Assembly: GCA_039029315.1 (NCBI GenBank)
Contig: JBCCGK010000001.1
Span: 186,001-250,000, forward strand
Length of the DNA: 64,000 bases
Reading direction: 5' to 3'
From: JBCCCJ01 sp039029315
GTDB lineage: Bacteria; Bacteroidota; Bacteroidia; J057
The notes beneath the pieces were generated by a model. It was not told the origin of the DNA. It did no database searches and worked only from the letters and a program-made list of their open reading frames with translations. How positions within the stretch are numbered: the first letter of the stretch is position 1; every line of letters begins with the position of its first letter. Positions 29,501 to 38,336 of the stretch are shown one piece after another. A program made the position numbers and the translations under genes.

Positions 29501-31117
29501 AACCGAATCAACATTTGAGCATCCATTGATATCTGTTCCTACAACATATATCCAGCTACTATCTGGAAAACTCAAGGTGATCGAAGCCCCCGTTCCCAAA
29601 ATATTTGCCTGATCATCTGCCCATATATAATTCAGCCCACCAGTAGCCATAAATGTAACTGGTTCGTTGGGACAAACTGTTGTATCCGGTCCAACAGTGA
29701 TGGTCGGTCTGGGATTGACAGAAATGGTCTGGAATACCGTATCTTCACATCCATAGATATCTGTAACAATGGCCTGATAGGTGGTAGTCGTCGTTGGATA
29801 CGCCAGGGGATTGGGAAGTGTGGGATCGTTGAGGACTCCACCAGGAGACCATGCATATTGCACCCCACCACTCGCCCCAAGGCTTGTTGTATCCCCTTCA
29901 CATATCACAAGCGGACCATTGACAGTGGCTTCAAAAACATGAAAAAGGAGACTTGTATCATTCTGACATCCGTACTGATCGGTAATGTTGACGGAATAGG
30001 TCGTTGTGCTGGAAGGATAGGCAAGGGGATTGGCAATCGTTGGATTACTGAGGCCCGTACTTGGTTGCCACACATAGTCGACCCCTCCGGAGACCATCAA
30101 TGCAATGCTATCTGTGGGACAAAAAACACTGTCTGAGGTAATGATCGGAGTTGGTGGTGGATGCACAACAACTGTCTTGGTAACACTATCCTGACAACCA
30201 TTGACATCTGTTACGATGAGTTGGATGTCATAATTTCCAGGCGTATTGTAAGTATAGATAGGATTGGATTGTGTAGAGCTTATCCCATTCCCAAAATCCC
30301 AGTCCCAAGTGGCGATATTACTTGCAAGAGAAGTACCGCCTATACAGGTGGAGTCTGTGAACAAGAATTTTACAGGGGAACTGACACATTGGTCATAATC
30401 ATTGTTCTCAACTTCGAAATTGGAAATCAGGGTATAGGAAAAATCACTGTATCGAACATTGGGCTGGGAGTAATTGTAAAACCCAAATCGTCCAGGCTCA
30501 TAACAGCCTGGTTCATCGAAGATCGTATCATTGTTAACAAGAATCGTGGCTCTGGTAGGCGTGTACAGAAGGACAAAATTGTAATCGGTAAAGGTTGCCC
30601 ATCCTTTTGTCGAGCCATAATCAGTAGCAATGGGGGTCGTCGCTGCTGTCTGGTCGTGCGCCCAGAAGTTGGGCCAGTAATTGGCGTTGCCAGCCAGAAT
30701 GGTCCCTACGATTCTGGAAAGCGTAAATCCTTCCTGGGCCGTATAGTTCCCCCCATCCTTGTTTTGCGTTTCTCTTTTCCAGTCAAATAACCACAAATCA
30801 TATTCATTCGGAATACCATCCGGTTCCCGGTAGCCAAATACAAATCCCACGAAGTCATCATCAAAGGCAGTATTATCTTCGATCCGAATCTTCCCGGAGA
30901 TTTGCACATTGATAAAAGTGTCTGGACTGACATAGAAGGTAGGATCGCCATTGATGGTTTGGAAAACGGATGTGCCTCCTCCCTGCACAGTCCAGTTTCC
31001 ATTCGCTGCATAGCCTTCCTGGCCCCAGGTATTGAAATTGATATTGGTTTGGCACTGGCCAAATATTGACACACGCCAAAGCATTCCAACGCAAATAAAT
31101 AACAGTAGTTTTCGCAT
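26576..31117 (-). CDS. Giant SprB-repeat surface adhesin with type-B T9SS domain, 1513 aa
   Basis: Signal peptide about 1-20. Residues 22-235 resemble a thrombospondin C-terminal/lectin-like beta-sandwich (DNTAFDDDFVGFVFGYR, NEYDLWLFDWKRE, PGRFGFYNYSQ). A PKD domain follows (WDWDFGNGISS), then Ig-like repeats ending in Tyr/Asp-Gly-Cys (QYGCQNDTS, IYGCEDTVF, INGCSNVDS), then nine SprB-type units with the CFGNxNG core, a second PKD (YSWDFGDGD), and a type-B gliding/T9SS domain starting VPNAFSPNNDGYNDFFYP and ending GGTVTLLR. SprB repeats occur in mobile adhesins for gliding. This is far shorter than SprB itself. It converges with the CotH gene, 47 bp apart. A surface adhesin role is inferred. 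Confidence 0.93.
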   Translation of the reverse strand: MRKLLLFICVGMLWRVSIFGQCQTNINFNTWGQEGYAANGNWTVQGGGTSVFQTINGDPTFYVSPDTFINVQISGKIRIEDNTAFDDDFVGFVFGYREPDGIPNEYDLWLFDWKRETQNKDGGNYTAQEGFTLSRIVGTILAGNANYWPNFWAHDQTAATTPIATDYGSTKGWATFTDYNFVLLYTPTRATILVNNDTIFDEPGCYEPGRFGFYNYSQPNVRYSDFSYTLISNFEVENNDYDQCVSSPVKFLFTDSTCIGGTSLASNIATWDWDFGNGISSTQSNPIYTYNTPGNYDIQLIVTDVNGCQDSVTKTVVVHPPPTPIITSDSVFCPTDSIALMVSGGVDYVWQPSTGLSNPTIANPLAYPSSTTTYSVNITDQYGCQNDTSLLFHVFEATVNGPLVICEGDTTSLGASGGVQYAWSPGGVLNDPTLPNPLAYPTTTTTYQAIVTDIYGCEDTVFQTISVNPRPTITVGPDTTVCPNEPVTFMATGGLNYIWADDQANILGTGASITLSFPDSSWIYVVGTDINGCSNVDSVRLNITPPLIVDAGQDLSICSYETIAIGSQNNPVGTYSWNPGTNLDDPTSLMPVFDPSSDGVFVFTLTVTDQNGCMGSDQMSVTVHPFQLSEVNTPVLCFGDNTGGSIMTINGTAPYSYTWLDSLGNPVTQLSTTNPSASSDSLFAGNYLAIAVDSFGCTDTIPVQITEPSAPLDVSLSNLVNVDCFGNANGEFHVAASGGTPAYQYSIDGGFNFNGTGSFTGLGAAIYTVLVRDANLCTTSLTDTIRTPTGLFAEITTLRHIDCFGANNGAFALVGQGGAPPYQYSLDNVTFSPNLSVSNLAPGRDTVFFFDNNGCQVTLPFEIFEPTPLLSSITDIKGIDCFGNNNGQIWITSNGGTLPHQFSLDGINFQADSTFPNLPGGTDTLIVQDDSLCQVSIPFTITEPALLSTSILSQRNVDCFGNASGELIFSTNGGIPAYQFSLDSMNFQSDSAFANLIAGSYTVTVVDDSSCISQVSVDITEPPALELSNALQSNVDCFGNNSGFVLLDGEGGTSPYQFSLDLLNFQSDSLFVGLTAGDYSFFVVDDSSCVDSISVSITEPDLLQLVIAEQVDVDCFGNDNGSLLLSGLGGVSPYLFGLDNGPLQADSSFGPLTPGTHQVRLQDDSLCMTLLEVNILEPPLLEISAMSTDVTCFGFDNGTGTVEITGGSPEFVIEWDSPSPQNTQTATGLGPGSYQVIVSDLNGCMETASIDVFEPDTLELTIVDGSFVEAFCNWENGEAAVEAVGGIEPYVFRWEGPGFRDGPVATQLFGDTTYTAIVTDSNGCETAIPVFIPQTPPATPMFLTDPTFEDSILFSQANVQFLNQSIGAVAYSWDFGDGDLSDEEHPMHQFTDTRVYAVTLTTYNKYFVCPTDTTILLHIIPDGSLYVPNAFSPNNDGYNDFFYPMGEGLIDYEMIIFDRWGRKIAVLSQLEAHWDGRSSSGQALPEGVYVYRVTAHMNNGATVDRGGTVTLLR
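27170..29225 (-). repeat. Nine tandem SprB-like coding repeats
   Basis: Units of roughly 75 codons each carry a Cys-Phe-Gly-Asn-(x)-Asn-Gly core, then PYQFSLD, an FQSDS segment and a DDSSC. The cores read, in order: LCFGDNTG, DCFGNANG, DCFGANNG, DCFGNNNG, DCFGNASG, DCFGNNSG, DCFGNDNG, TCFGFDNG and a divergent FCNWENG. The middle units are most alike, suggesting recent unequal exchange. These are protein-level repeats, not CRISPR. Confidence 0.85.
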
Positions 31118-31463
31118 AAGTAGAGGGGAAAATTTGCTCCGGGTTCAAAATCGTTCTTCAATAATAACAGTTAACGCCTCAAAGACCCTGCTTATCTATA
31201 TATAACAGGGTCAGACTGTTGAGAAGTCTGAATATACTGAATGGAGGGCAGGGAATGATTCGTGTCAGAGAGTAAAAATATGTGAATCCAGCATTCGGTG
31301 CAAGTCTGCTTCTCCTTTTTCGGAAGCATAGAATCAGCCTGTTGCCTGACAATCTTCAGCGATTGTAGGCAGACAGGAGGCATGTGATGGACCTGACCAT
31401 CGACTTAAATCTCAGAGAATTCTCCAACACACCAGCCAACAATTCCTCCACGTTTGTCCATGG
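31118..31463. other. Intergenic region with bulged hairpin
   Basis: No gene is supported. An inverted repeat lies at 31338-31377: CCTGTTGCCTGACAATC, loop TTCAGC, GATTGTAGGCAGACAGG. It pairs over about 16 bp with two one-base bulges and has no T-tract, so it is not a typical terminator. It should also hold the promoter of the SprB-repeat gene. Confidence 0.5.
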
Positions 31464-33506
31464 CTATTTCAGTTGTTCCAGACCATAATCTAGATCTTTG
31501 GATGGCATTTCAGATCGATCATTGTTGCCTTTTAGATAGTAATTGAACCAATCCATGGTGCGAATCGCATAATCCAACTGTGCTGGATTGTTGCGATTGC
31601 CATGCCCTTCTCCAGGATACCAGACGAGACGGACGGGAGCATCTCCGTGCATTTTCAACTGTCGATACAGCTCCAGAGATTGGGTGGGGATGACGCGTGG
31701 ATCCTCTTTCCCATGAAGAACAAGGGTGGGGGTTTTGCTACCCTTTGCGTATTTGACCGGGCTGCGATCATAGATCAGATCGACATCCTCATAGGTCCAT
31801 ATTCGCCAGTGAACGTGATAATCTTCATATGGAATATCTGTACAATTGCGTTTGGAGATTTGGTTGCTGATCCCTACAAATACCACAGATGCCGCGAATC
31901 GATCTGTATGTTTGGTGGCTGCCCAGGCTGAAAAATAGCCTCCATAGGAACCCCCACCAATTCCGATGCGGTCATTGTCCACCATCCCCTGTTCAACCAG
32001 ATAATCCATGCCATCCAATACATCATTAAATTCCTCATCTCCCAGGTCCATATGATCGGCTTTGGCATATGCGACGCCTCGGCCAGAGCTGGCACGATAG
32101 TTAGGCATAAAGACAAAATATCCCTGTCCAGCAGCAATTTGGCCCCACATACTATAGCGAGTTGCCCAGCCGTTTTTCACACAAGATTCTGGCCCGCCAT
32201 GAATGTAGTTGAGCAGGGGATATCGTTGTCCCTCCTGATAATTCACTGGATAAATCAGGACTCCATCTATGCGCAGACCATCACGTGCTTTGTAAGAAAT
32301 CTTCTCCTGTCGGCCCATCTGGATGTTTTGCAACCAGGGATTATGATCTGTCTGCTGCGTCAATTCCTGAGATTCCATGTCAAAGGTGTAGACCTCTCCC
32401 GGATGAGATGGGGTATTGCCAACAAATGTGAGCATCTCTTCGCTTCGCTGAAAAGTCGAAAAAATTACCTGCCCTCCTTCGAGAAGGATTTTTCGCTTTT
32501 TCTTGCCTATTCTGATCGAACTAAGCGTGATGTCTACACTTTCATCAGAAGCATAGAGGACTGTCTCCTCATCCAACCAGCTGGCAGTTTTGACCGATCC
32601 TTCAAATCCATCTGTATAATTCCTTGCCTTGCTGAAGGATTGGCCAGGTTCAGAGGAAATAATATACAAACTCCCGGATACAGGATCCGAAATGTCAACC
32701 GCCGACACAAAGGCGATATGATTGCCATCCGGGCTCCAGGCCATGCTGGTGAGCTTGCCGGGATTGTCGATCAGTTGAGTGGTTTTTCCAGTAGAAAAAT
32801 CAATGATATTCAGCTTTTTGAACATATAGGAATCATCCACCAGATTCTGGGGAGCAATTTGGGCAAGGATTCTATCTCCTGTTGGACTCCACGCAAAATC
32901 ATAGATTGCCCCGCTATTGGTCATCTGGAGAGAGCGGCCAGAGGTAAGATCATGAACAAACAACAATCGGTAGTTAAGACCTTCTTCGTATATTTCAGCA
33001 TCGAATCCCAGACGGACAAGCCCGGAAGGCGTACCACCTCCTGGACTTCTCAAGGCGACATAGGCAAGCTTTTTGCCTGTAGGATGCCAGGAGTAGGAGA
33101 GAATTCCTGCAGCTTCGTCTGTAAGCGGTTGAGGAGCGCCTCCATCGATAGGCATCCCAAATACTTGATTGCGGGAGGTCATGCCCATTTTTCCAATGAA
33201 ACTGATCTGCTTGCCATCAGGAGACCATTGAAGGCTGCGGAATGTGTGTTTCCCAGTGATGAATGGCCTACTTTTGCCTGAGGCCACATGCAGGAGGTGA
33301 AGTTCCCGATAATCAGAGCCCTTGCCCTCTGATATGGGACGTTCGAGAGTGAGGGAATAGGCGATATGCTCCCCATCTGGAGACAAGATTGCCTCACTCA
33401 CTTGTTGGAGTTTGAATAGGGCGTGGGGGCTAAATACAGATTGAGCACAAAAAGGAGTACATAGGCTACTCAAGCCAACCAGCAGAACACATCGAATGAA
33501 GAACAT
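31464..33506 (-). CDS. S9 family prolyl oligopeptidase (acylaminoacyl/dipeptidyl-peptidase-like)
   Basis: Signal peptide about 1-22 (MFFIRCVLLVGLSSLCTPFCAQ). Residues 25-390 form a PD40/WD40-like propeller (EAILSPDGEHIAYSL, LQWSPDGKQISFIG, MAWSPDGNHIAFVS). Residues 430-660 are an alpha/beta-hydrolase peptidase domain with YIHGGPES, nucleophile Ser520 in GGGSYGGY, Asp602 in HGKEDPRV and His635 in YPGEGHGNR. The catalytic triad is complete. It should release peptides in the periplasm or outside the cell. It is divergent from the amidase gene, with about 75 bp between starts. Confidence 0.95.
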   Translation of the reverse strand: MFFIRCVLLVGLSSLCTPFCAQSVFSPHALFKLQQVSEAILSPDGEHIAYSLTLERPISEGKGSDYRELHLLHVASGKSRPFITGKHTFRSLQWSPDGKQISFIGKMGMTSRNQVFGMPIDGGAPQPLTDEAAGILSYSWHPTGKKLAYVALRSPGGGTPSGLVRLGFDAEIYEEGLNYRLLFVHDLTSGRSLQMTNSGAIYDFAWSPTGDRILAQIAPQNLVDDSYMFKKLNIIDFSTGKTTQLIDNPGKLTSMAWSPDGNHIAFVSAVDISDPVSGSLYIISSEPGQSFSKARNYTDGFEGSVKTASWLDEETVLYASDESVDITLSSIRIGKKKRKILLEGGQVIFSTFQRSEEMLTFVGNTPSHPGEVYTFDMESQELTQQTDHNPWLQNIQMGRQEKISYKARDGLRIDGVLIYPVNYQEGQRYPLLNYIHGGPESCVKNGWATRYSMWGQIAAGQGYFVFMPNYRASSGRGVAYAKADHMDLGDEEFNDVLDGMDYLVEQGMVDNDRIGIGGGSYGGYFSAWAATKHTDRFAASVVFVGISNQISKRNCTDIPYEDYHVHWRIWTYEDVDLIYDRSPVKYAKGSKTPTLVLHGKEDPRVIPTQSLELYRQLKMHGDAPVRLVWYPGEGHGNRNNPAQLDYAIRTMDWFNYYLKGNNDRSEMPSKDLDYGLEQLK

Positions 33507-33581
33507 AGTAGGAATTTTTTTTTGGGGTCAGACATAATCAAGGTTTCCAAGAAAAGAAAAAGAACCCCCGCGATCAATATC

Positions 33582-34952
33582 ATGAAGGATTTGCGATACA
33601 TAACAGTCTTTTTCCTCCTGGTAATACCCTTTTTACTCCTCGGTCCTACCTGCCGTCAGACAGGCCCGAAACCCTTGCCCTTGGTTTCTCCTAATTCACC
33701 AGAGTATCTGATCAAGGACTCGGTTTTGTATGATTTTTTCACAGTAGATAAGAGTGGAATCAGCTTATTCGCCAAGCCGGAAGATAAAAAGCTGGGCAAA
33801 GTCGAAACAACCATTTATCCTGAAGAATATGCCTACCTGAGACGTGCTTTTGCCACACAATCCACAGATTCTTTATTGAGCTGGTACCAATCCAAGCGAA
33901 CGGATAGATGGTCAATGGATCAACTTGCAGCCCTTCGGAAGGCCCCTGATTGGTATCGCCCTTCTGTTGATAGTCTTGAACCCTTAAAAGGCTTGCGGAT
34001 TGCCATAGATCCTGGACATACAGCTGGCAAACTACCAGATGCAGAAATAGAAAAGCGCTATGTGAAAATGCGCCCGACCAAGGCCACAGAATATGAACCG
34101 ATAGGTTTTTGGGAAGCAAATCTGACCTTGGGAACAGCACATTTGATTCGTCGGGAGCTGCAGGCACTTGGGGCGACCGTCCTGATGACCCGAACACAAG
34201 CAGGGAAAGGGGTTCTTGGTAACTCTTATCAGGAATGGAAACGAACTGATTGGGAGGACAGAATGAGGGAAGAAATCGAGGAAGGGACCCTGGATTCAAC
34301 AGATCTTGCCTACTGGAAAGAGGAGGCCCTGGATAAGGATATCATGCAGCGATTTTTCACACAGCAGGATTTGAGAGAACGGGCTCGGATGATCAACACA
34401 TTTCGTCCGCACCTCACCCTTGTCATCCATTTCAATATTCATGGCACCAACTGGGAAGATCGGGATAAAGAAGGATATTTTCTGCCAGAAACGGCCAATT
34501 ACCTCATGTCCTTTGTGCCAGGAGGATTCATGCAAGGAGAACTGGCCACTCCCGAGGATCGGCTGGAACTGTTGCGTTTGTTCTTGACAGAAGATCTTAC
34601 CAATTCGATTGAGATCTCCAGGGAATTTGTCCAACAATCAAATAAACTTACTGCTGTGCCTATTGTGGACCCTGATGAGGAATTGTTGTACCTGAGAAGA
34701 AGTAGCATTCTCACCCATGTGCAGGGAGTATATGCACGCAACCTTAGTCTCACCCGTTTGGTTCATGGTCCAATTGTTTATGGCGAAAGTCTGTGTCAGG
34801 ACAACCTTCAGGAAGCGATTAGCCTCAACAAAAAGGACCTCTTCATCCAGGGGATTTGGGTGTCTAGTCGATTGGAAAAGGTCGCTGAAGCATATGTAAA
34901 CACCGTGAAAGCCTTTGCAAAAAGTTCCTCCAGACCTGAAGATAGTAGATAA
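33582..34952 (+). CDS. N-acetylmuramoyl-L-alanine amidase (Amidase_3)
   Basis: ATG at 33582 (MKDLRYITVF) gives a signal peptide with a possible lipobox (LLLGPTC, Cys24); a TTG at 33522 is less likely. Residues 130-456 are an Amidase_3 domain: RIAIDPGHTAGK (Zn His146), FWEANLTLG (Glu178), ATVLMTRT, and ERARMINTFRPHLTLVIHFNIHGTN with His283. It cleaves the amide between MurNAc and the peptide stem. The domain is longer than in AmiC-type enzymes, with an acidic insertion around 220-260. It converges on the PSCyt1/DUF1553 gene with 9 bp between stops. Confidence 0.85.
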   Translation: MKDLRYITVFFLLVIPFLLLGPTCRQTGPKPLPLVSPNSPEYLIKDSVLYDFFTVDKSGISLFAKPEDKKLGKVETTIYPEEYAYLRRAFATQSTDSLLSWYQSKRTDRWSMDQLAALRKAPDWYRPSVDSLEPLKGLRIAIDPGHTAGKLPDAEIEKRYVKMRPTKATEYEPIGFWEANLTLGTAHLIRRELQALGATVLMTRTQAGKGVLGNSYQEWKRTDWEDRMREEIEEGTLDSTDLAYWKEEALDKDIMQRFFTQQDLRERARMINTFRPHLTLVIHFNIHGTNWEDRDKEGYFLPETANYLMSFVPGGFMQGELATPEDRLELLRLFLTEDLTNSIEISREFVQQSNKLTAVPIVDPDEELLYLRRSSILTHVQGVYARNLSLTRLVHGPIVYGESLCQDNLQEAISLNKKDLFIQGIWVSSRLEKVAEAYVNTVKAFAKSSSRPEDSR

Positions 34953-34961
34953 GCTTGTCTC

Positions 34962-37900
34962 TTAGTCCACATACAGAAACTCATTCATTGCAAAAATCAA
35001 CCGACAGCTCGCAGATAGGCTATGCTTGTCTGTGTACTGCAAAAGAGAAGCTCTCTCTTCCTCGGTCGGGAGACGCTGTAAGGCCAGACGGAAGGCCAGA
35101 TCAATCTGTGCCTCCGTTCCTTCTGCTTCCTCTTTGAGTCGCTCAGCAAAGAAATCCGCCTGCCGGACCATAAATGGATTGTTCAAGGCAGAGAGGGCTT
35201 GCAGGGCTGTGACAGTCTCATTCCGAACAGGAACACTTTGAGATGGGTCTGCGCAATCCAGGGTTGTCATGAATGGATCGGGAACCGTTCGGGTGATAGA
35301 TCTGTAAATTGCTCTACGGAAAGTGGAAGGATCATGAGGATTGTAATCCTTATACAGATAGCGCGGCGAATGATCATCTTCATACTTGAATGGATCAAAG
35401 CCAGGCCCCCCCATACGCAGATTCAGTTTTCCGCTTGCAGCCAAGACCGCATCCCGAACTGCTTCGGCCTCCAACTGGCGTCTGTTGGCTCTCCAGAGAT
35501 ATCGATTGTCGTTGTCGATGAGTTGGTTGTGCGCATCAGAACTACTTTGTTGCTGATAAGTGGCACTCATCACGATGAGTTTGTGCAACCATTTGAGGGA
35601 TTGACCATTGTTGAGAAATTCTGAGGCCAGATAATCCAGTAATTCAGGATGACTGGGAGGAATGCCCATTTTTCCAAAATCATTGGGGGTAGGCACGATT
35701 CCCTTGCCGAAATGATATTGCCAGACCCGATTAACAATAGAGCGCCAGGTAAACGCATTGTATTCACTGGTCATCCACCGGGCGAGAGCAGCTCGACGAT
35801 CTCCTTCTGTATGGCCTTCTGCTAGCGCAAATTGACTCTCAAGTTGCTTAAATGTCTCTACTGTTCCTGGACCAACTTCTTCCAGGGGCTGTTCTGTATC
35901 TCCTCGATTGAGCCGATGGATAGGCCGGATGCTGTCTGCTGGTGTGAATCTGAATTGTGGGGAAAAATCTGTGGCTGCTGCATAGACTAGGCCCGGCTCA
36001 GGCAGACTTGTGAGGGAATCAGAGAGCCTGTTCATCGATTCTCTGAGCGCATCCAGTTCCTGTTTTTGGTCTGGTTCAAGCCCTTCTCTTCGGAAGGCAT
36101 GTTCCTCGTTGCGCAGTGTCCGGAGTTGTGCCTCTGCTTGTTTTTTCTGGTTTCGCTGTGGAAATGGCAAGGGCTCCCCCGCAATGATTCGCCAACTGTT
36201 GAACCCATCTGTCAAATAATCCGGATGCCATTTTGGTTGGAGAAGCTGATCCGATGCTGTGACTGTGGCAGCACGGGCCACATTTTTTCCCTTCGAAAAG
36301 GCCTGTATCTCTGCCATTGCCAAAAAATGGTCTTGTTCTTTGCCTTTCCACAGTCGGTTGACTGTTAGGCGAATATATCTGGCCTTGCTGTTGTTTGCCT
36401 TGGCGATGAAGGGACGATCTGTTCTTTCATGATGCTCGTGTTCGGTGAAGTCGACAAGGCGTTCGGCATCTGAAAAGTCAGCTTTCTCTGCAATGTCCAA
36501 CCCAAATTTCAGGGGAAACCCATAGCCCGGCATGGTCAATCGGATACCTTTGTGTCCGGGAACCAATACGACTTCTGATAAAGGATAGCTGTCTCCCAAA
36601 TCTATTTCTATCCATTTGGGGATATCGGCTGTTGTTTCTATCAAAGAATGATAGCCGAAGGTTTTGCTTGAGAGGGCGTTGAGTTGATTGAGGTTTTTTT
36701 CTAGCTGTTTTTGTTTGGTTTGACTTTGGGTGATCCGAGTGCGAGCATTGTTGTCTGTTAGAGCATCCAGGGCCTCAAATTGTTGTTGCAATTGCTTTTT
36801 TTGTCGAAGCCAGCTTTGGCGCTTTTTGTGTACTTCCGGGTCCTCGTCATATACGCGGTCTGCACGGTCTATGCCTGCAAAAACTGCTTGAAGGCGATAA
36901 TAATCCGATTGGCGAATAGGGTCAAACTTATGGTCATGACATCTGGCACACTGAACTGTCAGACCCGTAAATGTTGATACAGTCGAACTCACCATATCAT
37001 CTCTATCCAGATTCCGAACGATTCGTTTGTCAACCGTACCATCCTTGACTTCGACATGGCCAACCAAATCCCAGGGGCCCGCTGCCAGGAAGCCCAGCGC
37101 CACTGTCGATTGCGGCTGATCCGGATACAGCACATCTCCAGCGATCTGGTCTTCCACAAACCGGCTATAGGGAATATCCTGATTCAGGGCCTTGATCACA
37201 TAGTCCCGATATGGCCAGGCATGGTAGCGTCGTTGGTCCTTGTCATAGCCATGGGTTTCCCCATAATGCACAATATCCAGCCAGTGTCGTGCCCAGCGTT
37301 CTCCATATCGAGCTGAGGAAAGAAGACGATCGACCAATTGCTCATAGGCATCCTCCGATTCATCACTCAAAAAGGCTTCGACTTCTCCAGGATTAGGGGG
37401 GAGTCCATGCAGATCGAAACTCAGTCTGCGGATCAGGGTTTGTTTATCTGCCAAGGGAGAATGATTGAGATCCATGTCCTTTTGTTTGGCGAGAATAAAC
37501 TGATCAATGGGATTCTTGACCCATCTTCTGCCTCGAACTGTTGGAGGATGAGGCGCTTGAATCGGTTCCAACGACCAGTGATTTTCCCATTTGGCTCCTC
37601 GCTCTACCCACTGTCGGATGATGTGGATCTCATCTGCTTCCAGTGGTTTGGGAAAATCGGGAGGGGGCATCTGATACGATGGATCAACAGAGGTGATGCG
37701 CTGAATGAGCTCGCTCTCTGAATAGTGATCAAGCGAAATGGCTGGAAGTCCAGATTCCAGGGTGTCATAGAGGTTCGTCTCCATATCCAGCCGTAATCCT
37801 GCTTCTCGTTTGGCTTCATCCGGACCGTGACAAGCATAGCATTTGGACGCCAAAATGGGTTGCACATCCTGAATATAGGAAGGAGAAGATTCAGGAGAGG

Positions 37901-38000
37901 AAGAAGTGAGGATAAACCATCCGATGAGCAGGAGCGCTCCTGTTCCGATGGCAAGGCTACTTCCCTTATGTTGCTGAAGCCAGAGTAAGGACTTGCTCAT
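34962..38000 (-). CDS. PSCyt1-DUF1549-DUF1553 protein with discoidin-like insert, 1012 aa
   Basis: N-terminal TM/signal anchor (SLAIGTGALLLIGWFIL). A planctomycete-type cytochrome c domain follows (VQPILASKCYACHG, heme motif CYACH, and MPPPDFPKPL). DUF1549 (PSCyt2) includes FILAKQKDMDL, RRLSFDLHGLPP and RYGERWARHWLDIVHYGETHG. A middle region has F5/8 type C-like features (KARYIRLTVNRLW). DUF1553 (PSD1) ends the protein (RSIVNRVWQYHFGKGIVPTPNDFGKMG, split; SATYQQQSS; LWRANRRQLEAEAVRDA; LQALSALNNPFM). Domain order is standard. These proteins are exported and often accompany sulfatases and carbohydrate use, but the biochemical role is not established. Confidence 0.92.
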   Translation of the reverse strand: MSKSLLWLQQHKGSSLAIGTGALLLIGWFILTSSSPESSPSYIQDVQPILASKCYACHGPDEAKREAGLRLDMETNLYDTLESGLPAISLDHYSESELIQRITSVDPSYQMPPPDFPKPLEADEIHIIRQWVERGAKWENHWSLEPIQAPHPPTVRGRRWVKNPIDQFILAKQKDMDLNHSPLADKQTLIRRLSFDLHGLPPNPGEVEAFLSDESEDAYEQLVDRLLSSARYGERWARHWLDIVHYGETHGYDKDQRRYHAWPYRDYVIKALNQDIPYSRFVEDQIAGDVLYPDQPQSTVALGFLAAGPWDLVGHVEVKDGTVDKRIVRNLDRDDMVSSTVSTFTGLTVQCARCHDHKFDPIRQSDYYRLQAVFAGIDRADRVYDEDPEVHKKRQSWLRQKKQLQQQFEALDALTDNNARTRITQSQTKQKQLEKNLNQLNALSSKTFGYHSLIETTADIPKWIEIDLGDSYPLSEVVLVPGHKGIRLTMPGYGFPLKFGLDIAEKADFSDAERLVDFTEHEHHERTDRPFIAKANNSKARYIRLTVNRLWKGKEQDHFLAMAEIQAFSKGKNVARAATVTASDQLLQPKWHPDYLTDGFNSWRIIAGEPLPFPQRNQKKQAEAQLRTLRNEEHAFRREGLEPDQKQELDALRESMNRLSDSLTSLPEPGLVYAAATDFSPQFRFTPADSIRPIHRLNRGDTEQPLEEVGPGTVETFKQLESQFALAEGHTEGDRRAALARWMTSEYNAFTWRSIVNRVWQYHFGKGIVPTPNDFGKMGIPPSHPELLDYLASEFLNNGQSLKWLHKLIVMSATYQQQSSSDAHNQLIDNDNRYLWRANRRQLEAEAVRDAVLAASGKLNLRMGGPGFDPFKYEDDHSPRYLYKDYNPHDPSTFRRAIYRSITRTVPDPFMTTLDCADPSQSVPVRNETVTALQALSALNNPFMVRQADFFAERLKEEAEGTEAQIDLAFRLALQRLPTEEERASLLQYTDKHSLSASCRLIFAMNEFLYVD

Positions 38001-38336
38001 GTTGCTGTAGGGTTAGGAAGTCTGATACTGAAGTTGCAAATGCTGCGTTGAATGGAAATCTGATGTTTGCCCATGCGTATTTCCCCAATGCAATTCCAGC
38101 TATTGCTTTTTCTCTACCTATGAGCTTGACCGCCTCTATGCTATTCCCTCCTTGGAAATAGACTTCGTTCGAAATCTGAGGCACAATTCTTCCCACGGCC
38201 TGCTTGCTTTCGGTTAGATGTGAAGATAGCGGTAAGAGTGAGGAATAGTACCTGCTAACAAGGGTTTCACACATGAGAGATGATGCTTGGGGTGAAAAAG
38301 CAATTATGGATTCACTCCAAGATAACACAATCCGCC
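38001..38336. other. Intergenic region, possible relic coding on minus strand
   Basis: A 120-codon open frame (37966-38328, minus) covers this gap and overlaps the next gene's start by 35 bp. Its translation (for example SNEVYFQGGNSIEAVKLI and KYAWANIRFPFNAAF) has natural-looking composition, but no family was recognised and its 3' end intrudes into the neighbour. It may be a relic, a small unknown gene or chance. Confidence 0.25.

Noticed and set aside
31338..31377. Hairpin as a terminator
   Set aside because: Two bulges and no T-run after either arm; listed only as an inverted repeat within the intergenic region.
32052..33281. 409-codon plus-strand frame
   Set aside because: Antisense shadow of the S9 peptidase gene, whose catalytic triad and domain order are complete.
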